Below, one piece after another: positions 11,022 through 22,522 of a DNA stretch of 64,000 nt (within the stretch, counting starts at the first letter, position 1; every line of letters starts with the position of its first letter). Source of the DNA: Linepithema humile (taxonomy: Eukaryota > Arthropoda > Insecta > Hymenoptera > Formicidae); assembly GCF_040581485.1 (NCBI RefSeq), contig NC_090129.1, forward strand, positions 10,402,501 through 10,466,500, in the 5' to 3' direction. The position numbers and the translations under genes are program-made. Under the pieces are notes generated by a model. That model saw only the letters and a program-made list of their open reading frames with translations, was not told the DNA's origin and ran no database searches.

Positions 11022-11689
11022 CATGGTGGAAAGAAACAAGGTGAGTTATTCTCGTGGTTGCGCAGTAGTCTAATAGCGTTTTCGAATAAACGGGGTTTGA
11101 ACGATCTAGGGTTGATCAATCACTATTTTACTATAAATGCAAGTCTTTCATTGGTGGAGAGGTTGCAATGACGTCATTAACCAATCTTGGGTCGTTCAAA
11201 CCCCGTTTACTCGAAAACGCTATAAAGGTAGTGGGGAGCGGACAGCCAATCATAGGGGGCCCATTTCATGAAAATTTAGTATGGCTGATGGCTGATGACA
11301 TGCTTTATTAACGTATATAAAGTGTATACAGTCCTCTTAAAAAAATATATAGTGTTCGTGCAGAGAGTTTTCTTAAATTTGGAAAAGACCGATGTGACCG
11401 TCGTGTAAGTAATAAATGAATATATAATATGAAGATTTGTTTAGAGTTTGGTGTAATATGTAATATTATGTGACTTTATCTTTGTAGACAGTATGCCGAC
11501 CTGTTGCATTAAAAATTGTAATAGTCGCAGTATTTATTTATTTACAATACTGTTTTGATTTTTTAATCAGCTGTGAACGTTTGAATTTTGCGCGCATAAA
11601 ATGGGTCCCCTGTGATTGGTTGACAAGCAAGTCCCCCAACTCTTTGCCGCCATTATGCGCAATAACTCACCTTGTTTCTTTCCACCATG
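11022..11689 (+). mobile_element. P-superfamily element A with 8-bp TSD and THAP-exon remnant
   Basis: The TIRs begin CATGGTGGAAAGAAACAAGG at both ends and match for about 29 bases. An exact 8-bp duplication GATATGAT flanks it (11014-11021 and 11690-11697). The ends resemble Drosophila P (CATGATGAAATAACATAAGG), and 8-bp duplications are a P hallmark. At 11493-11558 a reading frame starts MPTCCIKNCNSR, the beginning of a C2CH THAP zinc finger, preceded by a TTTGTAG acceptor-like site. It then runs into a stop. No catalytic domain remains. A 147-bp TA-flanked MITE is inserted at 11074-11222. Confidence 0.88.
11074..11222. mobile_element. MITE 'AGCGTTTTCGA' copy 1
   Basis: Palindromic, about 148 bp, TIR TAGCGTTTTCGAATAAACGG with a TA dinucleotide at the outer ends. 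Near-identical copies are at 51283-51432 and 54445-54593, with a diverged one at 49689-49842. TA flanks suggest a Tc1/mariner-type mobiliser. This copy is inserted in P element A. Confidence 0.85.
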
Positions 11690-11732
11690 GATATGATATT
11701 GTTTACGATTACGAGTCACCGCGGCTCCAAGC

Positions 11733-12120
11733 CTTAGAACATATATACTGGAAGGGGCATAGCTTATCTAAATATCTTAGAACATATATACTGGAAGGGG
11801 CATAGCCTATCTAAATACACATAACAAAAGTGTCCCCTACATCTATCTATCCTTGTCTGTACGAAATCGGTCAATGCGCTTGTGCGAATGAATAACCGCT
11901 TAAGTTGAAAGTAGAAAGATTTAAAATAGGTGGAAGGCATTTGAAAATTTGATTATAACAATTTATTCTTTAAATTATATTATAATATAATTGCAATATA
12001 TTATAAATTATATATAATAATATGTAGTAATATGTAATAATAGTCTTGCAAAATAAAATAAAAATAATAATGCACATAACCAAAATCAAATACTGTAATA
12101 AACAATAATTATATACAGGC
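11733..12120. repeat. Dispersed repeat (CTTAGAACATATATACTGGA family), copy 1
   Basis: The terminal unit CTTAGAACATATATACTGGA...CTAAATA, about 43 bp, is duplicated in tandem (11733-11775, 11776-11818). About 300 bases of AT-rich body follow. The same body recurs at 14672-15008 with only scattered differences. Here the right end appears lost. Confidence 0.75.
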
Positions 12121-12937
12121 CCGGTAAAAAATTTCTCATATATAATCATGTAGCATTTAATAGAGTTATACAATATTTTACATAATTGTGTAAAAATATG
12201 TATAATTATATATGACGAAATATAAAACGTTATATATATATATATATAAATGGAGCGACTACAGTATAGAATTACATGTAAGTACTTTTTATACATACTT
12301 ATATATAATGTCTACAATATTTTATATATAATTATATATGAATCTCTGTTAGTCTAATATATGATTATGTATAAGTCTTGCATCATGTATAAACATATAT
12401 AAGTAAAAAGCAAATTTCAGATATAGTCATACGCAATTGTATATGATTTTGTATAAACGAGAAATTCTGGCTAATTGTGTCACTTTTTCTTTAATTTTAC
12501 TTAATGCCTTGATTTAAAAATATTTTACTTTTCTAAAAGTTTCTATACCTTTTTCTTATCGCGCGCGTGCATGCAAGAGAGGAATATAAACAAAATAAAA
12601 TAAAAAACCACTATTTTACATTTATAAGAGATATATGTAATTTATTGTATTTCTAAATAATATGAGAAAAATAAATAACATGAAATATAAATACATTTTA
12701 TGAGTGATACAAATAATTCGAAAATTAGTGCTTGGGGTATTTAAAGAGATTTTTAAGAAAGGACCTCATCAAGTCACTCTTACTGCCCATACAGCACAGA
12801 ACATTGCAATTACATTGCAGCAATGTTACAATCTTGCAAGTTGCAATGTAATATTTATGTTTTGTTGAGACATTATTGCAACTTGTAATTGTAATATTTC
12901 ATGAGAATGTGACAGCAACATTCCAATAACATTGCAA
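12121..12937. other. AT-rich intergenic sequence, no gene seen
   Basis: Includes TA runs and a cluster of TTGCAA/ATTGCAA-type inverted words around 12795-12935. No coding exon recognised. Confidence 0.4.
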
Positions 12938-13177
12938 CACAGATGTTTATACTAGTACTAGATCGCTAACTTCGTCAAAAGAGCTGAGGCCGGCAGGATT
13001 TCCGGTTTCGGCCATGACACCCTACAACAAAATGGCGACAATGCGTGTGTAATGTGTATAGGCCCTCACACACAAAATGACATAACTGCATATGCATAGC
13101 ATAAGACCGTCTCGACCAATGAACATCTAGCATAAAGGTGCCATATTGATTTACATAGCATGTTCATTGGTCGAGAC

Positions 13178-13894
13178 TATTGAGTAAAAAGAAACAGGAG
13201 GGAGCGTTTGGTCGTAAAAGTGCGGACGGAAGTGACTATATAAAGTGGTCGCTCAAGATGGCCGCTCAAGGGCGCCAATATTGAATGACTTATGTTTAAT
13301 TAGGAAATAATGTACAATTAAAAGAAAATAACTATAATATGCAACAATAATACCAAATTTTAATGGCGTTTTTCATTGGGATTGCACTCGTGCAGTATTT
13401 CCATAAGAGCAACGTTAAAATTTAAAATCTAAATTTATATTAAATCTTTCGTCCTTACAAAAATTTATCCATGCATTTCTTTGATCCGGATTTTTCGGAA
13501 ACCTGTTTGTGAGTGAAAATTATTTAGTAATTATTGTGAATCTACAATTTCACAATACTATACATATGATTATAATCTCCAAAATAAAAATCTCATTATT
13601 GTTGATAATACTAACCGATGAAACGTTATTCCATGATTTCGAGCTGCTGCTGTTATGCCACAAGCTCTACAGTATACCATTTTGATCGTTTATTTTCATA
13701 CACTGTTGCATAAAAGACTATACACTGCATATTAATGCGTACGGCGTACGGTATGCCGCTTGCCGCTATGCTCGAGCATTCCCTCTCACTTTCAAAAAGT
13801 GGTCGCTCAAGATGGCTGCCATGACGTACATCCGTCCGCGGATTTACCTAGTCCTGGCTAGTATATGCTCCCTTCTGTTTCTTTTTACTCAATG
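13178..13894 (-). mobile_element. P-superfamily element B with THAP exons (minus) and 8-bp TSD
   Basis: Ends are YATTGAGTAAAAAGAAACAG (left T, right C), flanked by an exact duplication GTCGAGAC at 13170-13177 and 13895-13902. The uninterrupted target is seen at 51630-51650. On the minus strand, an exon near 13617-13681 reads MVYCRACGITAAARNHGITF. After an intron a second exon near 13435-13500 continues FPKNPDQRNAWINFCKDERF and soon stops. Together this is a THAP C2CH domain missing its end. The TIR differs from elements A and C, so it is a different lineage. Confidence 0.82.
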
Positions 13895-13935
13895 GTCGAG
13901 ACGGTCTTATGCTATGCATACTTAGAACATATATG

Positions 13936-14675
13936 GCCGGAGCACAGACTTTTGCATAAAGCATAACGCATAAGCATAAGGAAATTGATTGGTCCATTTC
14001 CTTATGCATTTGCTCATGGTGTAAAGAATATAAGGTGAAGCATTCCGATGGATGCGCAGTGGTTCAAAAGTAGTGGGGAACAGCGAACCAATCAAATATG
14101 CTCGGTGATGCAAAATTCAATATGGCCGGCGCACGATAGAATCAGTTACATAGTTTTGACAATGATTGACATCGGTGGCTATCACTTGTGTGCATGTGTG
14201 AATATTACTTGTGAAGTTTTGACAAGTCGACGACAAATTTTCAACCATGCCAAGTTGTTTCGTGAGAAATTGTAAAAATCGGACAAATTATATATTCAGC
14301 AAAAAAGTGAGATATTACTCGTTTCCTCAAGATCCTGAGCTGCGAAGAAAATGGTTACAGGCTTGCCAGAGGGATGAAAATTCAAAGATTACATGTGGTT
14401 AGTAAATATTACATTGCATTTACATTTTTCATATTAATAAACATATAATAATTGTATTGTTTAAATATATTATTTTTAAATAACTTACTACATTTATAAT
14501 TGGCGCGTTTCCTCATCGGGCAAATTTGATTGGCTGAAATTTGAAGTCGCCGCCATATGCGCAATACTTCACCTTACATTTTTTACACCATGCATTTGCT
14601 TATGCTTATATATAGACCAATCAATTTCCTTATGCTTATGCGTTATGCTTTATGTAAAAGCTTGTGCTCTCGGCT
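13936..14675. mobile_element. MITE 'GGAGCACAGACTTTTGCAT', copy 1, split by P element C
   Basis: The palindromic arms GGAGCACAGACTTTTGCATA...ATTGATTGGTC occur uninterrupted (~155 bp) at 15546-15700, 51695-51848 and 52043-52197. Here P element C splits the copy. Confidence 0.85.
14015..14592 (+). mobile_element. P-superfamily element C with intact THAP first exon
   Basis: TIRs are CATGGTGTAAAGAATATAAG on the left and CATGGTGTAAAAAATGTAAG on the right (inverse). An exact 8-bp duplication CATTTGCT flanks it (14007-14014, 14593-14600). The empty target is present in sister MITEs, for example near 52107-52120. A first exon at 14247-14397 starts MPSCFVRNCKNRT and continues YSFPQDPELRRKWLQACQ then ITCG, ending at a GTTAGT donor. 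This is most of a THAP domain (C-x4-C, the invariant Trp, then the expected HF position across the intron). The catalytic part is deleted. Same family as element A. Confidence 0.9.
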
Positions 14676-15010
14676 ATATACTGGAAGGGGCATAGCCTAT
14701 CTAAATACACATAACAAAAGTGTCCCCTACATCTATCTATCCTTGTCTGTACGAAATCGGTCAATGCGCTTGCGCGAATGAATAACCGCTTAAATTGAAA
14801 GTAGAAAGATTTAAAATAGGTGGAAGGCATTTAAAAATTTGATTATAACAATTTATTCTTTAAGTTATATTATAATATAATTGCAATATATTATAAATTA
14901 TATATAATAATATGTAGTAATATGTAATAATAGTCTTGCAAAATAAAATAAAAATAATGTTGCACATAATCAAAAACAAATACTGTAATGAACAATAATT
15001 ATATACAGGA

Positions 15011-15219
15011 TGTACAGGATGAACTAAAATAAGATAACAAACTTTGAGGAGCGAGACCAAAGATGAAAAAAAATTTGACATCAACATATGTCCGTCAAAC
15101 CCACTGTTACTGATATAAAATATATATTATTAATAAAAAATAAAAAAGTAATATTTATTATTATGTAATATTCTCGCTCCTCTAAAGTTTGTTATCTTAT
15201 TTTAATTATATCTTGTACA
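15011..15219. mobile_element. Palindromic MITE, TIR TGTACAGGATGAACTAAAAT
   Basis: Inverted ends TGTACAGGATGAACTAAAAT...TTTGAGGAGCGAGA and the reverse, about 45 bases each, surround a short AT-rich core. The ends look mariner-like, which is tentative. Confidence 0.7.
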
Positions 15220-15545
15220 TATAGTAACCAGTACAATAAAAATTATTATAATAAATAATAAAAAAAAATATTTAAAAACTTCATTGATGTTTAAATAGTA
15301 TTAGTTTTGTATACTTTTTTATGATTATTTCTTTAGACTTGATTATATTGGAAGGCTTGTCATAGATAAGCTTGTCTAGTTTGTCATCACACACATCAAC
15401 ATAATCGACGCATGCGTATTGCAATAAAATGTACAGACAAAGATAGATAGATGTTGAGGACAACGGCAAGTCAGCTATGCCCCTTCCAGTATATATGTTC
15501 TAAGATGCATATGCAGTTATGTCATTTTGTGTGTGATGGCCTTAT

Positions 15546-15700
15546 AGGCGGGAGCACAGACTTTTGCATAAAGCATAACGCATAAGCATAAGGAAATTGA
15601 TTGGTCTATATATAAGCATAAGCAAATGCATAAGGAAACGGACCAATCAATTTCCTTATGCTTATGCGTTATGCTTTATGTAAAAGTCTGTGCTCCGGCC
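15546..15700. mobile_element. MITE 'GGAGCACAGACTTTTGCAT', copy 2
   Basis: Intact palindrome of about 155 bp with the same arms as 13936-14675. It is inserted in the right half of the large foldback. Confidence 0.85.
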
Positions 15701-15784
15701 TTATATCTGTACGTGCGTATGCACATGTGATACCCGGCGTGGTGATACAAATTGATAATATTGTAAAAATGCTTGAAAGATGCC

Positions 15785-15853
15785 GAGCAGTTGTTGAGCA
15801 GTTGTTGAGCAATTGCTGAGCAGTTGTTGAGCAGTTGTTGAGCAGTTGTTGAG
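15785..15853. repeat. 11-bp minisatellite (GAGCAGTTGTT)n
   Basis: About six tandem units of GAGCAGTTGTT, one degenerate. The sister element near 51932-51957 has only two, so the array expanded within this element. Confidence 0.8.
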
Positions 15854-16000
15854 CGGCCATTTTGTTGTAGGGTGTCATGGCCGAAACCGGAAATCTTGCC
15901 AGCCTCAGTTTTTCCATACGTCAAAGCCTAAAGTTAGCGATCTAGTACTAGTATAGACATCTGTGGGTACGAGTAACAATAATAGATAAAATTAGTCAAA

Positions 16001-16720
16001 ATGCCGTTTATGATAGGCAAAGAACCCGTGCGGCGAACATTGAAATATTTAATGTCCGGTCCATTGGTCTTAAAGGATAAAATACAGATATTCTCCATTA
16101 ATTATAACACGCATGGTAATCATCATAAAGGCACGAGGTAAAAATTTAGGTTAGGTTAGGTTAGATTATATATAAAATATTGAACACATTACATTACTGT
16201 GTTTTAATAACATTTTCTAATTTTTCTACAGAGATTTCATATTTTGGCATTTATCACAGATACAATACAAAAATCCAACAGTACAAGTAGTTACTTTTAA
16301 AAATAGAACACCATCTCCGTTTATGAAATTTTATTATGGTAATTGAGAATTGAGTATTTAATCATATTAAATAAAATTAATGTATGATTAGATAAATGAT
16401 AGTTATATAAATTTGAGATATGCTATACAATGAGAAAAAATATTTTTACAGAAGATGGAAAGACAATATTAATCGATATAGATAGCAAATCTAAAGACGA
16501 CATACTTCAGCATCTTATAAAAGTAGTAGGAAAACCAAAAGAAGTATTAGTCAAAGAAGCTACTGCTAAAGAAAAGAAGGACAATCCAGCAAACTTTGGA
16601 ATGGGTTGTACAAGGAGCTGCTTATGTCACATCCCAGGACAAGTACCATGTCCAGGCATAGTGCCTTTGCCGGATCACATGCGTGCAAAAATCATACGTG
16701 AAAGACGAAATAAAGAATAG
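16001..16720 (+). CDS. mRpS25: Mitochondrial small-subunit ribosomal protein mS25
   Basis: Exons 16001-16137, 16232-16338 and 16452-16720 encode 170 residues, the usual mS25 length. The protein starts [20 protein letters not shown] and has the thioredoxin-like L51/S25 core ([20 protein letters not shown]). Near the end is [18 protein letters not shown]. Those cysteines correspond to the site where the mammalian mitoribosome holds a [2Fe-2S] cluster shared with bS16m (known for the family). The ATG follows a transposon TIR by only 35 bases, so the 5' UTR or core promoter must lie in or right beside the mobile element. Possible poly-A signals cluster near 17109. Confidence 0.93.
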
Positions 16721-17172
16721 GCATACTTAGTATTAAGAATTTTTGTATATATTAGAATCCCAATTGTGTTATGTGTACATGTGTTTGTCTGTCAAATATG
16801 AATAGTGGAAGTAACTTGGATACTTCAGGTTTTATTATAAAACATGTCATATGTGTTTATTATAAAAAAAGATCCTTATTTTATGAAAATATATATTAGT
16901 ATACGTATATTAAGCACTATATTACCGTTGACTTAATATATTGTGGTTCTAATATGTTTCATGTATCTGCTCATTTGTAGGAATCAATATTTTTACCTAT
17001 TTGCATTTAAAAAATTATATATTATCATTTTTATTGCTTATGAACATGTATGAGCATTACAACGCAAAATATATTTTTTAATAGTAGAATGGAATGTTTA
17101 ATAGATACAATAAATAAAAAATAAAGATTATTTATAAATAATATAAATATGTCGACTGTATCGTTTAGGTCC
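16721..17172. other. mRpS25 3' flank, no other gene
   Basis: AT-rich sequence likely holding the mRpS25 3' UTR. AATAAA occurs at 17109-17114. Confidence 0.4.
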
Positions 17173-17399
17173 TGCGCACAATAGAGAAAATATTAGGAAT
17201 AGGAATAAATATTAAATATTAGGAAAAAGAATTAACAATTATTTTATTTCAAACAAAGGAATGAAATGTGTATTAGTTATTCCTAATTCTTAATTTTTAA
17301 TTCATGATACATTAATATCCCATTTTCTTGTTCTGAAATGAAATAATTCCAATTTTCTATTCTTAATATTTAATATTTGTTCCTATTCCTAAGTGCGCC
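17173..17399. mobile_element. Palindromic MITE with GCGCAC ends
   Basis: Left GCGCACAATAGAGAAAATAT...GGAATAGGAATAAATATTAAA and right TTTAATATTTGTTCCTATTCCTAAGTGCGC are inverted copies. It sits about 250 bases before the WASHC5 start codon. Confidence 0.6.
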
Positions 17400-17646
17400 G
17401 CTTTCTTCTACAAGTCGAACGCCGAGCACACATCATTCGCTTCGAATACACACGGACGTGTGACATAGCGATTCTCGGTTGGTTGGTAGAAGCCAGAGTA
17501 TGCAGTTCTGGTATCGCTGATATGCACGTCTGACGACACTGCTGGCATGTCTGGCTCAATGGTCGAATTGTATACATAACCCTTTTGCTCCTGTCAAAAT
17601 CTGACATTTAGTGGAAAATAATTGTTAAAATTGTTTGAAAGAGAAA

Positions 17647-20600
17647 ATGGGCGACTTTTTGGCAACTAATAATGTTTGCGGACAAAATGTATTACGACTG
17701 GTATCTCGTGGAAATGCTATTATAGCTGAATTAATGCGATTGAAAGATTATGTACCACCGGTCTTTAGGTCAGTTTGTTAGAAATATAATTAATTTAATG
17801 ATAAATTAATAAATTAAAATATAATTGTTAATATTTAGCGTAGCAAATATATCTCTTATCAAATCCAATTATGTTATATTATTTAATTGTCATTAGCTTG
17901 GATACAAAACAATTAATACAGAAATATGGGTCCATTATAATCGACTTTGCATATTTCAAAGCAGCGAGTATTTATGAGCAAAAGATAGAAAATGATGAGG
18001 TAAATATTCTTTCTACAATTATTGTAAGTTGTATTATCAAAAATAAAAAGAATATATATAAATGTATTTTCTCCTTTTTTCTAGACGCTTCAAGAAACTG
18101 ATGAGGAGCTTCGAAATAATTTCTCAGATATACTTACAAGGTTTTATTTAGCTTTTGAGAGTATACACAAGTATGTTACAGATCTGAATTTTTACATCGA
18201 TGAATTGGGAGATGGAGTTTATATACATCAATCAGTCGATTCTATTATGTTTAATGAAGAAGGAAAACAATTAATGGTATATTTCTTTTTTTTTATAAGA
18301 AAAGCTAGCAATTTTTAAGACATTTATAAAGGGAACAATTGTATTTCTTTCTAGTGTGAAGCTGTATACTTATATGGTGTAATGTTATTGCTGGTTGATT
18401 ATCATTTTGAAGGGCGAATACGTGAAAGATTACTCGTGTCTTATTATCGGTACAATGCGCAGCGATCTTCCTCGACCAGAGTAGATGATGTTTGTATGCT
18501 GCTTCGTTCAACAGGATATATGAGGACATTGTCTAAAAGACCGGCTAATTATCCTGAAGAATATTTCAAGTTTGTAACAATTTAAATATGAAGGATATAT
18601 AAGGAGAGTCTGCACACATATATATATATATATGTGTATACATACATATATATATATATATTTTTTTTTTTTTAGGAGAGTACCTTTGCGAGATTTTTTA
18701 ATAGATCTTGTTATTGGTCGATTGCGTTCTGATGAAATTTATAATCAGACTCTTGCTTTTCCACATCCGGAACACCGTAGTACTGCTGTAGCCACACAAG
18801 CATCAATGTTGGTCATAATTTTATCGTTTAAACCAACTATACTGCATACACAAACTGCTATTATGAGAGAAATAGTGGATAGATTCTTTCCTGACAACTG
18901 GGTAATTAGTATTTATATGGGAACAGTGATCAATCTATGTGATTGGTGGTCTCCATATAAAGCTGCACGAACTGCATTAAATAATACTCTTGAAAATTCA
19001 AATATTAAAGGAATTGCACAAAAGTATGGAGTAAAAATGGATGTAAGTAAGAGTTTAATAGGTCTAAATTTTTTGATACATTGAAATAAATAAATATATA
19101 AATATTTTATGTGCATTTCAAAATAGTTTGCGAAAATAAAAGGACTTTTATAATTATAATTAATAATATTGTAGTTCTTTGGCAGAATAGAAATTGAAAT
19201 AATTTTTCAGAAATTAATACAAGAGACTGAGGAAGTACAATTGGCAGGCCAACTAGATGAAAATGCCACAGGTTCCTTGGTTAAATTAGTGAAGGAGTGT
19301 AATGTTACGTTGCATTGGATTCTGCTGCATACCGCTACGCCCACTATTATATTAGAGGACTCTAAACGTTCACGTACGCTGCGTCAATCAGTCGTGACTG
19401 AAAGCAAATATACTACAGCAAATTGTCTTCGCTTATTACTAAGCACTGCTCAAATTGAACAAGATGTTAAACAGATGTATAAAGATGTATGTTTGAAATT
19501 AGTTGTTATTACGATAGCTTATTTTAATCTATGTTTACAAGATTCAAGAAATTGCATAACTGTAATTTGTTTATATTATCAGTTATTACTCGGAAAAGAG
19601 ACCAAGTGGCTGAAAGATAAAGAAATATGCGTCGAACGTATAACTGACCTTGCACAAATTTTTGGAGGCACCAAATCTCTAGACGGTATCGATAAAAATC
19701 AAAATCTTTATACGTGGTTCATGGAAATCAGCAAACATATTGATTCATTAAAACAAGAAGATGGAAGAAAAATCGTGCAGTTATTGCAAGCACTGGAACA
19801 AGTTCAGGGTAAGGAAACAAGAAATGAAAGACAAAATCTGTTACAAATGTTAACAAAAACAAATATTTGTAATCTGTCATACTTTCAGAATTTCATCAAT
19901 TAGAAAATAATCTACACATTTCGCAATATCTGGCTGACACGCGTGAGACTTTGCACAATATGTTGCGTACAGGCAGCATAACTGAAGATATCATGATAAG
20001 CTTGAATATCGTGACAGATTGTTGCTATGCATGGAATATTATGGAATCCTTTATTGATGTGATGCAAGAGAGTATAAAGGAAAATCCACCAACTGTCATC
20101 AAATTAAAAGCTCTTTTCCTTAAAGTAAATATATTCGTACAACTAAAAATTATATATATATATATATATAAGAAATACCCACAAAAATTATATTAAATAC
20201 CTGTACAAATTTATTTTATTTCAAGATGGCATCAGCATTGGAAACTCCGTTGTTGAGGGTAAACCAAGCACGAAGCGCAGATTTATCCTCGGTGTCCCAA
20301 TATTATAGTAGAGAACTGGAAGGATACGCTAGACGTGTTTTGCAAATTATACCTGAAACTGTGTTTGGTTTATTAGCGCAGATAGTGTATCTTGAAACAA
20401 ACGCATTTAAAGAAATTCCGACTAAGTTGCCCAAAGATAAGCTCAAGGATTATGCACAATTGTCTGAAAGATTGGAGGTACACTTTGATTCTTGTACAAT
20501 GTAATTCTTGTATTATAATAATTAAAAAATAACTCTCTTGATATTTTTATAGATGGCTAAATTAACATATTCCGTGTCAGTTTTTACAAAGGGCGTTTTG

Positions 20601-22522
20601 TCACTGAGAAGCGTTTCTCTGGGAGTTTTAAGAGTTGATTCACATCGACTGTTGGAGGACGGTATACGGCAGGAACTTGTCAAGAAAGTCACTTCAGCTT
20701 TACACAAAGGCCTCAACTTTGATCAGAAATCCAAGGTAGATTTTGAAAGCAAGATTTTGCGTTTCAAATTTATATATTTAACAATTCTTGTAATATTTTA
20801 CTAGACGTCTCTTCTACAAAAACTGTACAATTTATCTTCGATTATGGACGGATACAGGAAGTCTTTCCAATATATTCAGGATTACATTAACATAAACAGT
20901 TTGAAAATATGGCACGAAGAAGTAAGAGAAAATTACGATATAAAAATTCTACAAAAAGTTATCATATGTATTTACACTATTGTGAACCTTCAGATTACAT
21001 ATATTATGAATAATGCAGTCGAGGAAGAGCGTAGAGGCTCGTCCTGGGTGCCAGGAAAGTCATGGAGGCAATTCCAAGAAGATAAGCATACATTTTCAAC
21101 AGACAGTAACTCTTTAACTTTCATGGGCAGACTCGCCAGAGAACTCATTCGCATTACTGACCCACGGTATATTCTGCTGTTTGCTTCAATTTTTACAAGA
21201 ATAAAGTTGTAATCTAATCCATATATCTTTTCAGGACTACTGTGTATATAGAGCACTCTCTAGCATGGTACGACATTAGAACACAAAATGAAGTTCTAAA
21301 TTACAAAGTCTTCTCCGTGATACTAGAAACGATAGGCACGCCGGGATTATCCGGACTGGATAAGCTTGTCTCATTTTTCATCGTCATGGAACTGGAAGCT
21401 TTCATCCATTCTATAGAAAAAAGTATACGGAACAAGACATGGGCGTCGATGTTGGATGATTGTGAAGATACTTTAAGTTCTCTCGACAGTGCTAAAAGTG
21501 AGAAAATTCAAGATGTGCATTAGAAAAATATGTAATAGAGATAAGAATAAATTGATATTCTGGTTGTATACTTTAGGTAACATTACGAAGCTTCATAATT
21601 CTATAACCGGTAGCAGCAGTAAATTATGGTCGCCGGTGCTCGAGTGGACGTTGAAAATAGGTCACTATCAATTACTCAGGAAAAAAATAGCGTACGAGTT
21701 GAATACTGCCTGTAAATTTGAGGCGAAACATATGGAAGCGGCGCTTCGGACGTTAAATACGTATGTAGAAATTGATTTTTTTTTGTTTTTTTTATTTTAT
21801 TTTTTTTTTATTTTTCTCTTCGTTTTGCAGAGCTATTTTATGCGAGATAGCGAACAAAGATAACAATAACGAGACTGAATCAGAAAAAAGCGAATTGCTT
21901 CACGAACTCAGTGTACGATTGGACTGGGCTGGCATCAGCGATCCGCATAATAAAGTTTATATCAAGTCGCCGAAGATAGATAATATAGCTCTCATTATTT
22001 TCTTATTCACGGCGTCGCAGTTGAATAAATTATTTTACTGTAAAAATACAGGTACGTATTTTTGCTTCATACACGTATGTATAATATAGCACAAACATCA
22101 GGCTATTTTATCTTTGTTCTTTATTGTAGCAAGTCTTTTAAGCAAGAGACATCAAGATCCCGTCGACGCTGTGGTATTCGCAATCGGCATACAAACGATT
22201 CTTCGTCAATTCCACGTTTCTGTGATGAATCGTTACGTAAAATACCTTTGTATGTACATCTTGTCATTTATTATCGTGGAAAGGTGAGAATAATTTCATA
22301 GTTTTTGACGAATAAAATATTGCAATGTCATTTAGTGCGTATTATTCAAGAGAACGCTTTATTTTTAGCACAAAAGCAGGGAGCGATGCAGAAATCGAAG
22401 GTGTCACCAGTCTTCACTTTTTGGAACTTTTTGTGAAATATTCTGGCATTCCACGTTCTCTCATTCTTAAAGAAATACCTGTTGTTATTCTCGATCATTT
22501 TCTAGTTAAAGTAGCAAAATAA
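17647..22522 (+). CDS. WASHC5: WASH complex subunit 5 (strumpellin)
   Basis: Strumpellin is a core subunit of the WASH complex, which drives Arp2/3 actin branching on endosomes. Seventeen exons: 17647-17768, 17897-17999, 18085-18276, 18355-18569, 18676-19042, 19211-19486, 19583-19808, 19889-20124, 20226-20477, 20553-20735, 20805-20921, 20994-21166, 21235-21497, 21577-21760, 21831-22051, 22130-22283, 22369-22522. They total 3438 nt, or 1145 residues, close to the human 1159. Diagnostic stretches: the start [60 protein letters not shown] and [12 protein letters not shown]. No transmembrane or signal sequence. All frames close without a break, and AATAAA lies at 22616-22621. Orthology is clear along the full length. 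Confidence 0.96.

Larger units (their letters stand above)
13921..15509. mobile_element. CTTAGAACAT-TIR element, copy 2, carrying insertions
   Basis: Starts CTTAGAACATATAT at 13921 and ends ATATATGTTCTAAG at 15509. The flanks share ATGCATA, consistent with a ~7-bp target duplication. It contains the GGAGCACAGACTTTTGC MITE (13936-14675), the dispersed body 14672-15008, and another MITE at 15011-15219. Confidence 0.65.
13062..15545. mobile_element. Palindromic MITE (GGCCCTCACACACAAAATGA), interrupted
   Basis: The left arm (13062-13177) reads GGCCCTCACACACAAAATGACATAACTGCATATGC... and the right arm ends TGTGTGTGATGGCC near 15541. The intact version is 51523-51693, about 170 bp. Here it is broken by P element B and by the CTTAGAACAT element (13921-15509). 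Confidence 0.75.
12938..15965. mobile_element. Large foldback-type element carrying nested transposons
   Basis: TIRs are CACAGATGTYTATACTAGTA... at 12938 and the inverse ...TACTAGTATAGACATCTGTG ending at 15965. The match continues inward through AGATCGCTAACTT and GCCGGCAGGATTTCCGGTTT. A second, less interrupted copy starts at 51252, which allows the insertions here to be read off. Its right end lies 35 bp from the mS25 ATG. Confidence 0.8.

Noticed and set aside
15669..15924. Overlapping open frames with Asn-Asn-Cys-Ser repeats
   Set aside because: They come from an 11-bp minisatellite and a MITE arm; related frames recur in the second foldback copy.
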